Positions 22,876 to 33,045 of a stretch of DNA of 64,000 nucleotides are shown here, piece after piece; the first letter of the stretch is position 1; every line of letters begins with the position of its first letter. Below the pieces are notes generated by a model. It was not told the origin of the DNA. It saw nothing but the letters and a program-made list of their open reading frames with translations, and searched no databases. Position numbers and translations under genes: made by a program. Location of the stretch: NCBI GenBank assembly GCA_030704615.1, contig CM060734.1, positions 43,292,042 to 43,356,041 of the forward strand, given 5' to 3'. Origin of the DNA: Takakia lepidozioides. Its lineage: Eukaryota > Streptophyta > Takakiopsida > Takakiales > Takakiaceae.

Positions 22876-25807
22876 ATGATCAAGCGGCAGTTCTACGCAA
22901 TCGATCATCCTGCGGGGAATGATGCAGATGCGTCATCCTCCTCATCGTCCTCGTTGGACACTGGATCCGATGGCGCCGCCTCTGATCAAGAGGATGATGC
23001 CGCTTGGCCAGGTATGTATGCAGCGGTGTGTGTTTGCCAATAAGCAAGAGATTATTTTGTGGAAATGTATCATGTGTCCAGGTTTGAATTCCATTTCAGG
23101 TTGCTGAATGGTACTGCTGATTGCTGGATGTCGCAGCGTCCAGCCATGAGAGCGACGAAAGCTCGGAGGAGGTAGAAGACGAAGTTGTTTCAGGTGAACA
23201 CAGCAAACCAGAGCTTTTTGTCATATGCCCCTGCCTGTGCCTTCTGGAGTAATGGAATCTGGTTGTCATTAGGGCCTCTGAAGGACGAGCTATTTCTGTT
23301 GGGATATGCATATTAGCAGGCACTGGGCCAAAAGTCACTTTCGTTCTGCAAAGAAGGAACTTGCATGAACGAAGATGGGTTAGTTCCATTATTTTGTCGT
23401 AAAAGAAGCAAGGAACAGTACTCACATGAGATCTCTCCAAAAGGACGTCCTCCAGCAAGGAGTCTCGCATACAGTCAAACTGTAGACAACACACAGGTTT
23501 TCTTCTGGCTTTGCCAAATAATCTGTCAAGACCTACAGTCCCATCAGGTGAAAGACTGCAGCCTGAGGATCAATCTGAGGATGAAGAGGGTGGTCGGCGC
23601 GCATGGGGGCCCGGGAAGAAGGAAAAGGGGGTTGACAGTAGGGGAAATCAACAAGTACTGCCAAATCAGTGGGCAGAGGCTGTGGACGAAACAGAAAAGG
23701 AGCGAGTGGAAGATGGTCTGAAAGACTCAATGGTGATACGTCTGGGTGGAGTCCTCAAATGTCGGCTATGTGTAAAAATTGTTTGTTTGTCAGAAGACAC
23801 TATGAGAGCCCATCTGAGCTCCAAGGTAATTGGCAGGGAACATATCGTAAATATACCAAGTTACTCTTCTTAAGTGTATGATTCTTGAGAATGTTTATGA
23901 AGGTTTAGGGAGTCCATAAGGCATTGTCCCAAACACTTGGGTTGAGAGAGAGATAAAACAAACTCAAACTGTGATTCTTGGCCATTACATGGATTCAGAG
24001 AGTTGGGACCATGATATAACCCATCTGTGTTGGTTGGCTGTAGATCTCTTGAGGCCAGCAATGTCTGGTAATTGATTTTTACTCTAGGTAGCGGCAATCA
24101 TGAAGGTTGAATTGATTGTTCAGCAGGAGGATATCACTGTGGTGTCGCAATGAGCAACTCAGTGGTATTTTAACACATATGTCTGCTTTTCATGCCGAAA
24201 GTAACCTGCCCCTAGAGAGGTTTAGGGTTTAGGATTTAGGAGCTGGAGGGGAGCGGGGAAGTACAGCATACATAAGGCAACTGCTTGAGTGTGGCGCGTG
24301 GGTGTGATGAGTTTACCTTTTGTCACTTGGAATTGGCTAGGGCCACAGCCGATCTCTGAGGCAGCTGGCAGAAGGAAAGCTAAGAGTTACACTGGACAGT
24401 GATGGAGACGAAGCAGAGGAAGAAGAGGATGGCGAAACTCATGCTGAGCGTTACGCTCGCGTTCTTGCAACCGCGCAGGTTTTTACTGGGCTCTTCATCC
24501 ATTATTTCTTACACTGTTGAAAAGGGCAAAAATTTCCTCTTGCTGTTGGTTAGTTAGTATTGCCAAAGCAAGATTGTCTCATTATTGGCGACATCTATTT
24601 CAGCTGAAATCCTTAGGGCCTATTGTTGGCTGACAATACTGGGTTTTTATTGAGCATGTCCACAGGCTTGTCCCACATTAAAATGCAGATAGCTGCAATA
24701 ATCAGGTCGTTGATGCCGCAACCGTAAACTTTTCCTGGGTATCATCTCCAATTGGGTCGATTGGGTAGTGAAGCTTCCATGTTGCAACTGCCTTGGATAG
24801 TGATTTGTAGAATAAATGGACCTTCAATATTGCTACGTAAAGCCAGTTTTAGTAACACAAAAATGCAAAATTCCAGCACTAGTGATAAATTGGACTCAGA
24901 CATGATAAATAAGTTACAGCAATTTGTCTTTGTTAAACATGCAGACACCATCCATCCTCTAAATCATGGTCACAATAACGGACACCTGTGTGCTGCAGCA
25001 AGAGCCGAAGCCTAAGAAGAGAAAACAAGATTCTGGACGTCAACGCCAGAGAAAACGTGCGAAGCGAAAGGTATGAAGGTTCTTATCTACACCCTTAAGG
25101 TGGACTTGTAAATGATGGATTCATGCTACTGAGCAGCAGCCATCAGGGATCCATTTCAAAGGTCAGTCTGATGTAATATTACTGTCGAATCTTAGTAAGG
25201 CTGCAACACTAGGTGTCTGCAGACCTATCAGGGCAAGAACTAGTTCTCCGGCCGGTAAATAGCCATCTTGAAGGGCTAGCACAGGATTGCAAGCTTTTTG
25301 TCTGACGATTACCCCGCAGGCTGCATTGGAACTAGCATTTTGGCAAACTGGCAGGGTGGTAGGTATCTTTGTCAACACACTGAGAGCAATGGATCGATTG
25401 TGGACTGAAATTTGGAGTTAGCTACAAAGAGAGAGTGACCTCCGGTAATTATGCTGATGTGTAATATATAGCAGGCTCTTTTAGCTGCAAAGAAAGAGGA
25501 GCCAGAGTTACCCAAAGTTGAGAAGGGTCCAGAGAAGACTGGTGCTGTGGGCAAGGTGTTGAAGCCCGGAAAAAAGCCTATATCAGCAGGTACTCAAAAG
25601 AAGGGTGGTGCTGCAAAGAAAGAGGAGCCAGAGTTACCCAAAGTTGAGAAGGGATCAGAGAAGACTGGTGCTGTAGGCAAGGTGTTGAAGCCCGGAAAAA
25701 AACCTATATCAGCAGGTACTCAAAAGAAGGGTGGTGTGGAAGTTAATGGCAAAAGCAAGGAAGTGAGAGTGAAGCCGCCCAAGTCCCGGACGAGGCCTGT
25801 GCATTAG
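22876..25807 (+). CDS. Single C2H2/matrin-type zinc-finger nuclear protein (354 aa, 6 exons)
   Basis: Exons are 22876-23011, 23137-23193, 23497-23825, 24341-24478, 24999-25070 and 25475-25807. Frame is kept to the stop. The N-terminus (MIKRQFYAIDH) is followed by Ser and Asp/Glu stretches. One zinc finger reads C153-x2-C156-x13-H170-x5-H176 and is split by an intron after Lys174; this spacing is that of matrin/U1-type fingers that bind RNA or pre-ribosomes. After it comes a conserved block (LRQLAEGKLRVTLDSDG, then ETHAERYARVLATAQ) and a basic, NLS-like exon (KPKKRKQD, RQRQRKRAKRK). The last exon is Lys/Pro-rich and contains two copies of a 42-residue unit. I recognise it as a conserved plant nuclear protein but know no assigned function; a ribosome-biogenesis role is inference from the finger type. 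Confidence 0.82.
25484..25735 (+). repeat. 126-bp in-frame tandem duplication within the last zinc-finger-gene exon
   Basis: Unit 1 is 25484-25609 and unit 2 is 25610-25735. They differ at only a few positions, one of which changes Pro to Ser (KVEKGPEKTG versus KVEKGSEKTG). The length is a multiple of three, so the frame is kept and 42 residues are repeated. Confidence 0.95.
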
Positions 25808-26669
25808 TGTGGTTGGTCTTTTAATGTTAAGGTTGAATTGCGAGTAGGTTACCTGGCAAGGCTTCCTTAACAGATCAGAAACTAGGAGAAAGGTTTGCAC
25901 CCAAGGACTCTAGTGTGAACACTCAGCATGCAGTCTGACCATGCAACTTTCCAACCCTTGACTACAGTTAGATGCTTGATTCCCTTATCTCAATTCTGAA
26001 GAGCTGGCCATGTCCCTTACATATGCTCAGTGAAAGGTGACTGTATATCTGTTTTGAATATGCATGCTGTGGGGTCACTCTCTCACAATTATGGCCCATT
26101 TTCCAATGTTCTCCCATCCCATAATTCCCCAGAGGCTGTAATCTTCTGTTCCTGTGACTGGAGTCCTACAACGCAGTAATATCATACCCCAGTAACTGTT
26201 CCTGCCTTCCATGCACCGGCTGCATGATGCATGCAACAAGCTTAAGATTCTTGTTTTGCAGCCTGTGGCGGCATTGGTCTTCCAAAGAACATATAGAATT
26301 GTAGTCAAATCCATCTCTCACATTTCTTACATACTACCCATGTGTTCTGCATACACTGGATGGATAAAGATCTCCGGCTAAACATGGCTATTGGGTGGCG
26401 AAATCTGGCCATACGCCTGATCTGGATAGCGAGAGTCTGGCTGTCAGCGCACAAGGACGGTGCCTGCACCTGACCTGTGCATGCATGGATATGCACGGGA
26501 CGAAGCTGGGCTTGGAGATTTGTGGGTCTGTAAGATTTGCTTGTGCGAGGCCCTACAGATTGAGAGTGGGTTGGAGTTGAGATCCGTATGAATTCGAAAT
26601 GGTGGCTCAGCGTCATCTTTTGAGATTGCTAGGAGCTAGACTACATCATCTTCTTTGCAGGTTTTAGTG
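25808..26669. other. Spacer and PEX11 5' region
   Basis: This is the zinc-finger gene 3' UTR followed by the promoter and 5' UTR of PEX11. A pyrimidine tract and TTTGCAG at 26654-26660, ten bases before the PEX11 ATG, look like a 3' splice site, so a 5' UTR intron is likely. No other gene is visible. Confidence 0.5.
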
Positions 26670-27425
26670 ATGACGATGGGGAGGAAGAAGGACTACCTCG
26701 ACCGGTTGGTAGTTTTTCTCGCCAAAAGGGATGGAATTGATAAGCTGGTCAAGACATTTCAGTACACTGGTAAACTTGCACACTGGCGTTTGCAAAGTCG
26801 GGATCCGTCCCTTGCTGATCGATTCAAGAAACTTGAAATAGCTTCTGGATTAAGCAGGAAGGCGTTTCGCACGGGAAGATTTCTGACGGGATTCAATGCC
26901 CTCCGCACTACTCCCAATCCCGATCGGGCGCTTCAAACACTTGCAATTCTTGGAAATGCCGGGGAGATGGTGTATTTCTTCTTTGACCATTTTTTGTGGT
27001 TGGCAAGGCTCGGTGTCCTTGACTCTCATCTTGCACGTAGATTCTGTTACATTTCTGCTTTCGGTGAGGGCTTTGGCTATATCTTCTTCATCATAGCTGA
27101 CTTGATTTTGATCAAGCGAGGAATGGAGACAGAGATGAGACTTGCGAGAGAGCTTGCACAGCTTCTGGAGACCGAGAAGCTGGGAGTTTCACCCAAGGCT
27201 GTCCCCCTGACAGAGCAGCGACAGGAGCTGAAGGCTAAGATTGCAGGGATCAGGTTGCAAAGGGTGATGCAAGTCATGGCAATCGTTGCCAATGTGTCTG
27301 ATTTCCTGATTGCTCTGAATGATGTGGATCCCAATCCTTTTGTGAGCCACACCATCACCTTGGGTCTCAGCGGGCTTGCATCAGCGTGGGCTGGCTGGTA
27401 TAGGAACTGGCCAGCTCCTGAATGA
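26670..27425 (+). CDS. PEX11: PEX11 peroxisomal membrane proliferation factor (251 aa, no coding introns)
   Basis: One uninterrupted frame. Two ATGs lie at 26670 and 26676 (MTMGRKKDYLDRL); either could be used. The family pattern is complete: an N-terminal amphipathic helix region (LDRLVVFLAKRDGIDKLVKT), FQYTGKLAHWRL, SRKAFRTGRF, the central GNAGEMVYFFFDHFLWLAR stretch with GVLD, a membrane segment (YISAFGEGFGYIFFIIAD) and a hydrophobic C-terminal part around SHTITLGLSGLASAW. PEX11 sits in the peroxisome membrane and promotes elongation and fission. Length matches the family. Plants have several PEX11 paralogues; I cannot fix the subgroup with certainty, and it lacks an obvious KKxx ending. 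Confidence 0.92.
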   Translation: MTMGRKKDYLDRLVVFLAKRDGIDKLVKTFQYTGKLAHWRLQSRDPSLADRFKKLEIASGLSRKAFRTGRFLTGFNALRTTPNPDRALQTLAILGNAGEMVYFFFDHFLWLARLGVLDSHLARRFCYISAFGEGFGYIFFIIADLILIKRGMETEMRLARELAQLLETEKLGVSPKAVPLTEQRQELKAKIAGIRLQRVMQVMAIVANVSDFLIALNDVDPNPFVSHTITLGLSGLASAWAGWYRNWPAPE

Positions 27426-28103
27426 AGAGTCTGAAGAGACTGGCTACTTGCAAGTTGTGAAGCATGAATGGGCTGCAGACACACCCAGAAATCCTGTCAG
27501 TTTCATTTGCTTTGTACACTGAAAGCTACAGACAGCATTTGAGAGGTAGCTCAACTCTTCAACATCATGTGGATGGAGGGTGTCTGCACTCTTGGTTAGG
27601 AATTTGGAATCTTTAAAGCACAATCTGTTAGATGGATGGATGAGTTAGCATTGAGGTCTTGGGATTTACAGTATGACCTTTGAATTGGCTCATTTCTTAC
27701 ATTCTATTTTCTCCCATCAAATTATGGGAAGTTGGTACATGAGAAGTGTACTTGAAGGATGGAAGGGAAGGAAGGGAGACTCTTGCTGCCGGTGTTACTT
27801 CATCCGGTAGGGTAGAATTCACATGTGCGATTTTGGAAAAATGAGAAAAAGAAAAAACATCGGTCAAATCCTCCCCACCTCTTCACTATGGGATATTGGT
27901 GTAGCGTCCAATAGTCTATTGGTAAGGCAATGATGATAGTAGAATGAGAGGTGCAAGGTTTGATTTTTGTTGGATTGTTTGTCACCCCCAATCCATATCA
28001 TCTACGAAAGTGATGAACGGCAAGGTGGATATCACCTTGGCCCAACATATATCGCCCTAGCTACAAAGGGATGTACGGGCGTATCTAGACAAGGTGGAGA
28101 CCC
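27426..28103. other. Spacer after PEX11
   Basis: This is the PEX11 3' UTR, then unassigned sequence. At 27900-27970 a weak tRNA-like pair (AGTCTATTGGTAAGGC then AGGTTTGATTTT) may be a degraded SINE head. Confidence 0.35.
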
Positions 28104-28400
28104 ATGACAAGTGGAGGACGAAGGGCCATGGACCTTCAACAAGCCCACGAAGCACAAAGCACCCGCGTACCAAGGAGATGGCCGTGGAGTTTCGGCTTCA
28201 TCGGTGACGGCAGACATAACATACTGGAAGATGTAATGCCAGTAGTCCAAGTGACAATTGGGAAAACCAAAGTACCAAACCTACTGTTGGATGGAGGGGC
28301 AGGCATTAATATCATGGCGGGAGGGCTTATGGAAGCAATTAGGCTTACCCAAGCCGACATCACCCCGTTCCGTGTCACTCTCGTGTTGGATGTCACTTCG
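28104..28400 (+). pseudogene. LTR-retrotransposon aspartic protease fragment
   Basis: The translation contains ILEDVMPVVQVTIGKTKVPN, then LLLDGGAGINIM and LMEAIRLTQADITPFRV. This is the retropepsin pattern of plant Ty3/gypsy-type gag-pol remnants, with Asp-Gly-Gly where retropepsins usually have Asp-Ser/Thr-Gly. After about 28390 the similarity stops and a short GTCACTCC-rich repeat (28455-28555) begins. No reverse transcriptase, integrase or LTRs are recognisable next to it. Confidence 0.65.
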
Positions 28401-28454
28401 AACTCTTCGTATTTTTGTACATCGTCAAATTTCGTGATACCAAATGGGAGTTTC

Positions 28455-28555
28455 ACCAATTGGAGTGACGCTCCCTCCTGTGTCAATCCGGTGTCGAATG
28501 TCACTCCGGTGTCACTCAAACTATTGTGTCACTCCAATCTATGTCACTCTTGAGA
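28455..28555. repeat. Irregular GTCACTCC repeat
   Basis: The octamer GTCACTCC or close variants (GTCAATCC, GTGACGCT on the other strand) recurs about six times over 100 bp, with GGTGTC and AATGTC spacers. It directly follows the protease fragment. Confidence 0.55.
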
Positions 28556-28724
28556 AGTGGTGGGGAAGATTTGACATGCTGGAAATCTGTCAGAGACCCC
28601 ATGTTTTATATCTTATATATATTTTCAATACTCTATCCTTCCAAGGTGTTCTTTTCAGAGTTATGTACTTCAATGGAATTTGTATTTTCAGCCGCTCCAC
28701 TCATATTATAAATATAAACACCAG

Positions 28725-28812
28725 TAAGTGGCTCAATTGGATAGGCTCAATCTGCCCACCAGAGCTGCATATGGGGATGGATCAGAGGGTCAAACCGGGC
28801 GGGACTTAATGG
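28725..28812 (+). repeat. tRNA-like sequence, probable SINE head
   Basis: AGTGGCTCAATTGGATAGG fits a Pol III box A, and AGGGTCAAACCGGGC about 45 bases later fits box B. There is no full cloverleaf. It is followed at 28890 by a second tRNA-like unit. Confidence 0.4.
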
Positions 28813-28889
28813 ATAACTTTATTGAGTGCCACATGATTTTGGGTGCAAATGACGCTGCCTTGTTGAGTGTGGTATAATCTGACAACCAA

Positions 28890-28956
28890 GTTGTAGCCTA
28901 GTGGTAATGGGCAATACCACCTCGGAAGTGGTTGTGGGTTCAATCCACCGATTGGT
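28890..28956 (+). repeat. tRNA-like sequence with intact anticodon arm, SINE head or tRNA pseudogene
   Basis: Box A (TGTAGCCTAGTGGTAATGG) and box B (GGGTTCAATCC) are both close to consensus. The anticodon arm is perfect: ACCAC, loop CTCGGAA, GTGGT, which would read CGG (Pro). The T stem has only four pairs and the acceptor stem does not pair, so it is not a working tRNA. The 283-bp inverted-repeat element begins a few bases downstream. Confidence 0.5.
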
Positions 28957-28960
28957 GTCA

Positions 28961-29245
28961 CGTTAAAAGCAGGTGTGGCGGATTCTGCCACTTTTTCAGC
29001 CTAATTCTCAGGCCGTATCGGCCACCCAAGGCATAATTGGCAGGGATGGCCGATTGCGCACAGAGGACAGCAGACCTACCACCGAGGCCCATGTCATCGG
29101 CCAGCAACCCACCCGCCTTCCCTTGAGGCTCGCCCCCTTTATATCCTCTCCGGGGCTCTGAATCTGGGCAATCGATATGGGATAATCGAACCTCAATCAT
29201 ATTGCGCCACGTAGCGGCGAGAATCCGCCACACCTGCTTTTAACG
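28961..29245. mobile_element. MITE-like element with 26-bp terminal inverted repeats
   Basis: The left end CGTTAAAAGCAGGTGTGGCG (continuing GATTCT) is matched by its exact reverse complement at the right end, 29220-29245. Total length is 285 bp with no coding capacity. The flanks do not show a clear duplication, so I cannot assign it to a superfamily. The right end is followed directly by a second, smaller hairpin. Confidence 0.75.
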
Positions 29246-29249
29246 CTAG

Positions 29250-29328
29250 TGGCCGCGTTTGGCCGACTCTGCCCTGTGCGCGGCCATAGGGCTCGCCCAA
29301 GGTAGAATCGGCCAAACACGGCCCGTTC
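29250..29328. repeat. Short hairpin: inverted GGCCGcGTTTGGCCGA arms
   Basis: TGGCCGCGTTTGGCCGACTC near 29250 is mirrored by GAATCGGCCAAACACGGCC near 29308, giving arms of about 24 bp with few mismatches and a loop of about 30 bp. It is distinct from the neighbouring element although both carry GGCCG-type motifs. Confidence 0.6.
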
Positions 29329-29358
29329 TCTAGTTACAAAGGTGTGTCCTAGCGGAAA

Positions 29359-29439
29359 GCAGTAATCCTTCCGGGTGAAGAGACCAGTGGTGAACACACA
29401 AGAGACACCATAATTTACGCTTCCTTTGAGAGGCGTCAA
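29359..29439 (+). repeat. SINE-like 3' tail (copy 3)
   Basis: This shares CAGTAATCCTTCCGGGTGAAG and GACACCATAATTTACGCTTC with the intronic copy at 13501-13560. A TTATTATTATT-type microsatellite follows (29440-29467), as is common after SINE ends. Confidence 0.45.
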
Positions 29440-29680
29440 ATATTATTATTGCTATTATTATTATTGGTATAATCTTCTTCCCCTTCCCTCGGGCAGTGTC
29501 CCTTGAGCCTCGTGCCCGGCTCTTCATGGCGAGGCTATTTTGAAAAAGATTACTTTCTGTCAAGCGGACTGAACGGAATGGTCGAAAACCTATAGAATTG
29601 TCAAGGGAGATCGGTTCGTAAACCACTTCAAATATTATCTCAATTACTTCATTTTAGTTGGAACTGCCGAGAGAACTTTT

Positions 29681-29816
29681 CCTAGTGGGTTTCATGTATC
29701 CAGGTTTTTGGGATGCCGTCTAATGTTTTTGTTTCACCATCAGGGCCGCCTAGTGGGTTTCATGTATCCAGGTTTTTGGGATGCCGTCTAATGTTTTTGT
29801 TTCACCATCAGGGCCG
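29681..29816. repeat. Perfect 68-bp tandem duplication
   Basis: Positions 29681-29748 and 29749-29816 are identical (CCTAGTGGGTTTCATG ... CATCAGGGCCG). No mismatch is seen, so the event is recent or the sequence is an assembly artefact. Confidence 0.97.
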
Positions 29817-32299
29817 CGTGCTTCGCCCTGGGATGGACTTAGACGTTCGTACGCCAACTTGATTAGGTTCTCTTTCAGTAATCCTCTGGAATCATGTAAC
29901 TATCAGAAGTTAGTAATAACTATCATCAGAACTGTTATAGTCTGAATACTCATAAGGTTGCCAGTCCTTATTCCCAAGGCTATGAACAGTGCTATTAATT
30001 GGGGAGGATTTGACAGGGGACCTGTCGGAGGAGCTAACGTTGTTCCCAAGGGTCCCACCATAATGTGACAAGTCGTTATTAGTTGGGGAGGATTTGACAT
30101 GGGACCTGTGGGAGGAGCTGACGTTGCTGGTGGACACCAGCGAAAGTACCATCTCAACTCAGATCTCAGATCTGATCTGATCTCAGATCAGGGTGTCACA
30201 ATGCCACGTTATCGTCTTGGATTTTTTTGAAATTGAAAAGAAATCTGATGAAAACTGTCATTTTCATTATTTCTTAAGCTGCCCGGGAAGGGGAAAAACA
30301 AATTGTATTTAGATTTGTTTTTTCGCAAATGTGCTCTACATAGTAATATTACAGTACTTTATTCTTTTCTTTTGTTTCTTCGCACATTCAATCTGAATTT
30401 TAGGGCACTTATATATATATATATTAATTAGGATAAAACCACGAAACAGAAATCAATGGTTTACCCACTTATTAAAACCTCACAAGTTCAACCCTTTGGT
30501 TTCGAGCACCATACGTAAATTAATGAAACTGGCCACGTTTTTTCAGCAAGATTATTTTTATTTTCTCCTCATTTTCCTTACTTGAGTAAAAGGGCTTCTC
30601 TCCCCTTTCTTTTGTTGAAAAAATAAAAATAAAAACCATTCACATGCATCAAGCCCATCAATAGACCGTAAGGCTGGGGCGGTTCCAAATAAATCCGAGG
30701 GCCTTCTAAAATCAAATCAAATCAAATCGAAAAGGAAAAAGAAAAGAAAAAGAAGACAGGCATCGATACTATGTCCGATGCCCAGTACAGCTGGCATAGA
30801 CAAAATCATTCGTTAAAGTCATCCATCCAAGAGGTGTGGTGGACAGACGGATGCTGCTCATGTCGTCCATTTATCCATCCATCCATACCCTCCGACATGG
30901 TGGTGCACCCAAGTTACCGAATCGAGGCACGCCATGTGGCGCCCACAATGTATGTTTCCAAAGTGAGGACTCGCAGAGTTTTCTTGCCGGCGAATTTTCG
31001 CCAAATTTCGACCTTAGAAAATAAAATGGAATATTCTGTCTCAAATTCCCTGTTTTTTCATGGTGAAATCGCCAAATTTCTCCAAATGAAAAATAATTTA
31101 TGGATGAATTCACCAAATATGGATGATATGAATGGATTTAAGTACGGAAGTGGATGATTCTGTCCTAATTTCAGTGGATGAACAGAATGTATGGCTATTT
31201 CTGTGCCAAACTCTGTAGCCACTCCGGCTATTTCCAAATTCCAGATAGAAAACACTGGTGAGGAGGGTAATAAATGGCGAAACTCGGGCGAGCAGGCGAT
31301 GCAGGGCTGCTCTCGCACATTCTGGTTTGCGTGAGAGAGAGAGAGATACAGACACATGGCTGCGCAGAGCTTGCATGCCCGTACCTCGCCTCTCCGTCTT
31401 GGGGTCGCCTGCTCCTCGCTGCTTTCATGTGATGTAAGGCTCTTGTTTCTGTCCATAATGCGGAGAAGATGAGGTGCGTTTTTCGCTCCATTTCTGCTAA
31501 GGTACTGTTATCGGTTGTCTAATATTATTTGCGATCGGTGTGTCTGTTATGGTTGGAGTTAGTACGAGGAGGAAGCGGTCCATCATTTTTACGAAAAAGA
31601 AAATATGTGGAGTGCGAAATCTTTGTTTTAGCGTGTTCTCGGGCACATCCCGTTGGGGCTTGGTGACTGGATTTTTCCCCAAGCTTCCGGAAGCTTGGCG
31701 ATGTGGATTTGTGTTGCGGGAGGACGTCACAGCCATCCTGTCATGCACTCTGTGGTTTTCCCCTCCTGAGCGTGCACTGCAAAAAGCAGTAATCTAGTCG
31801 CTTAGATCTTCCGAGGGTTGCAGTTCCCCTCTGTCGAAGGTTAGCACTTTGAGCTTGGAGAGTTTGCGTACTTTGCGGGTAAACATGGCCTGTGCCATGT
31901 GTGGCAATTGCTTCAGTAGGCTGGACCGTTGAGGGTGGCACGTGAATTTGCGTCTATTTTGTTGCTCTATGTCCCAGCTGCGCGACTACAGTTAGTGTAG
32001 GAGACGAAGGGACAAATTCACGTGAGCATTTGAGCTGAGAAGTTCGTCATGTCATGTTGCAGATTGTGGTGAAGCCTGATATATCAGATCGAGCAAATTG
32101 TGTTTGGTTTGGCCAAGAGCTTGTCTTGATAAGGTAATTTCGTGACTGTGTCTCTAGTTGTCTCTAGACCGAGTGTCGAAAGGACTATATGGTGAATGGC
32201 CACTTGGTTTGGTTAATTGAAAATCGAACCTCTCCAATACCACAGAATCCATGTTGAAAGGAAGTTTATGCTCTTTATGCTGTACTAAAATCCTGGAGA
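29817..32299. other. Low-complexity spacer upstream of the glucosyltransferase gene
   Basis: Apart from the Ser-rich repeat near 30 kb, I see AGATCTGATCTGATC-type short palindromes at 30158-30190, a TA run at 30411-30425 and A-rich tracts near 30620 and 30740. Open frames at 30770-31800 have no recognisable domain. No gene is supported. Confidence 0.45.
29960..30140 (-). repeat. Direct repeat with Ser-rich open frame
   Basis: Two copies, about 29998-30045 and 30080-30127, share TTGGGGAGGATTTGACA(g/t)GGGACCTGT and GGAGGAGCT(a/g)ACGTTG. On the minus strand an 80-codon open frame (29910-30152) contains both as NVSSS(H/D)RS(H/P)VKSSP units. I do not recognise the protein. A lost exon of a host gene and plain chance are both possible. 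Confidence 0.5.
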
Positions 32300-32625
32300 T
32301 GTCATGATCCCCTCTCCTGAGACTCCGGCTTATGAGAGGGGAACCTCTAATGTCGCAGCAGAGAAAGTTAAAGACATTAAAAGTAACTCTCTATTTAGAG
32401 AGGCTTTGGTCTTAAATTAAAGCTAGTCCATTATGGGACTACTTAACATATATAGTAAAAGTAGGTCTAAAAGGCAAGTCTTTAGTGATTGCTTCTAGCC
32501 TAGCTAGAACTATATAAGAAGCTCGGGGTGGAAGCCACAGATCAATTGTTCCACTGTGTGCTTCTACGGTTGGGTGGAGAGCTTCTATACAATCCTTATT
32601 ATTGTTCTATCTACGTTTTTCAACA
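32300..32625 (+). mobile_element. Possible solo LTR
   Basis: The segment starts TGTCATGATCC and ends TCTACGTTTTTCAACA, with the TG...CA ends of plant LTRs. It contains a hairpin (CCCCTCTC ... GAGAGGGG), a TATA-like ACTATATAAGAAGC near 32511 and a pyrimidine-rich end. A matching 5-bp target duplication is not visible (GGAGA versus ATGAT), and no second LTR or internal region was found. The call is tentative. Confidence 0.4.
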
Positions 32626-33045
32626 ATGATGACAACCGATGGGAGTCAGGGGACACATACACACCTCCGGAACAAGAATGGACTCCGCACAATACTCATA
32701 ACTCTACTGCTTAAGGTTGTGGACGCCATTGGTAATTACTTTGTTACTCCCTCACTCTAGGTCACAACATTACTTCTGCAGATATTTGATTCTGGCATCT
32801 TGGGGTCTCCCAAACAGTATTAAATTGGGAATATGCAATTCATAATAGAACTTGTTTTTTGGTGCTTATGTTACCAGCTGAAGTGTATAGGACTCCAGCA
32901 CAAAGAAAGAGACACGTGGAGGTTGGATTGACAAGAATTAGCTTCACAATGCCAATTAAATACTGACAGCCCCTGATGGGTCCTCTTACCCTCCCCCTGC
33001 TCCCTGCTTTTCTGCTTCCTCATCTTTTTCTCCCTCATCTTCTTC

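Noticed and set aside
28890-28956. Functional tRNA-Pro(CGG) gene
   Set aside because: Anticodon arm and box A/B are good, but the acceptor stem does not pair and the T stem is short; a SINE head or pseudogene fits better.
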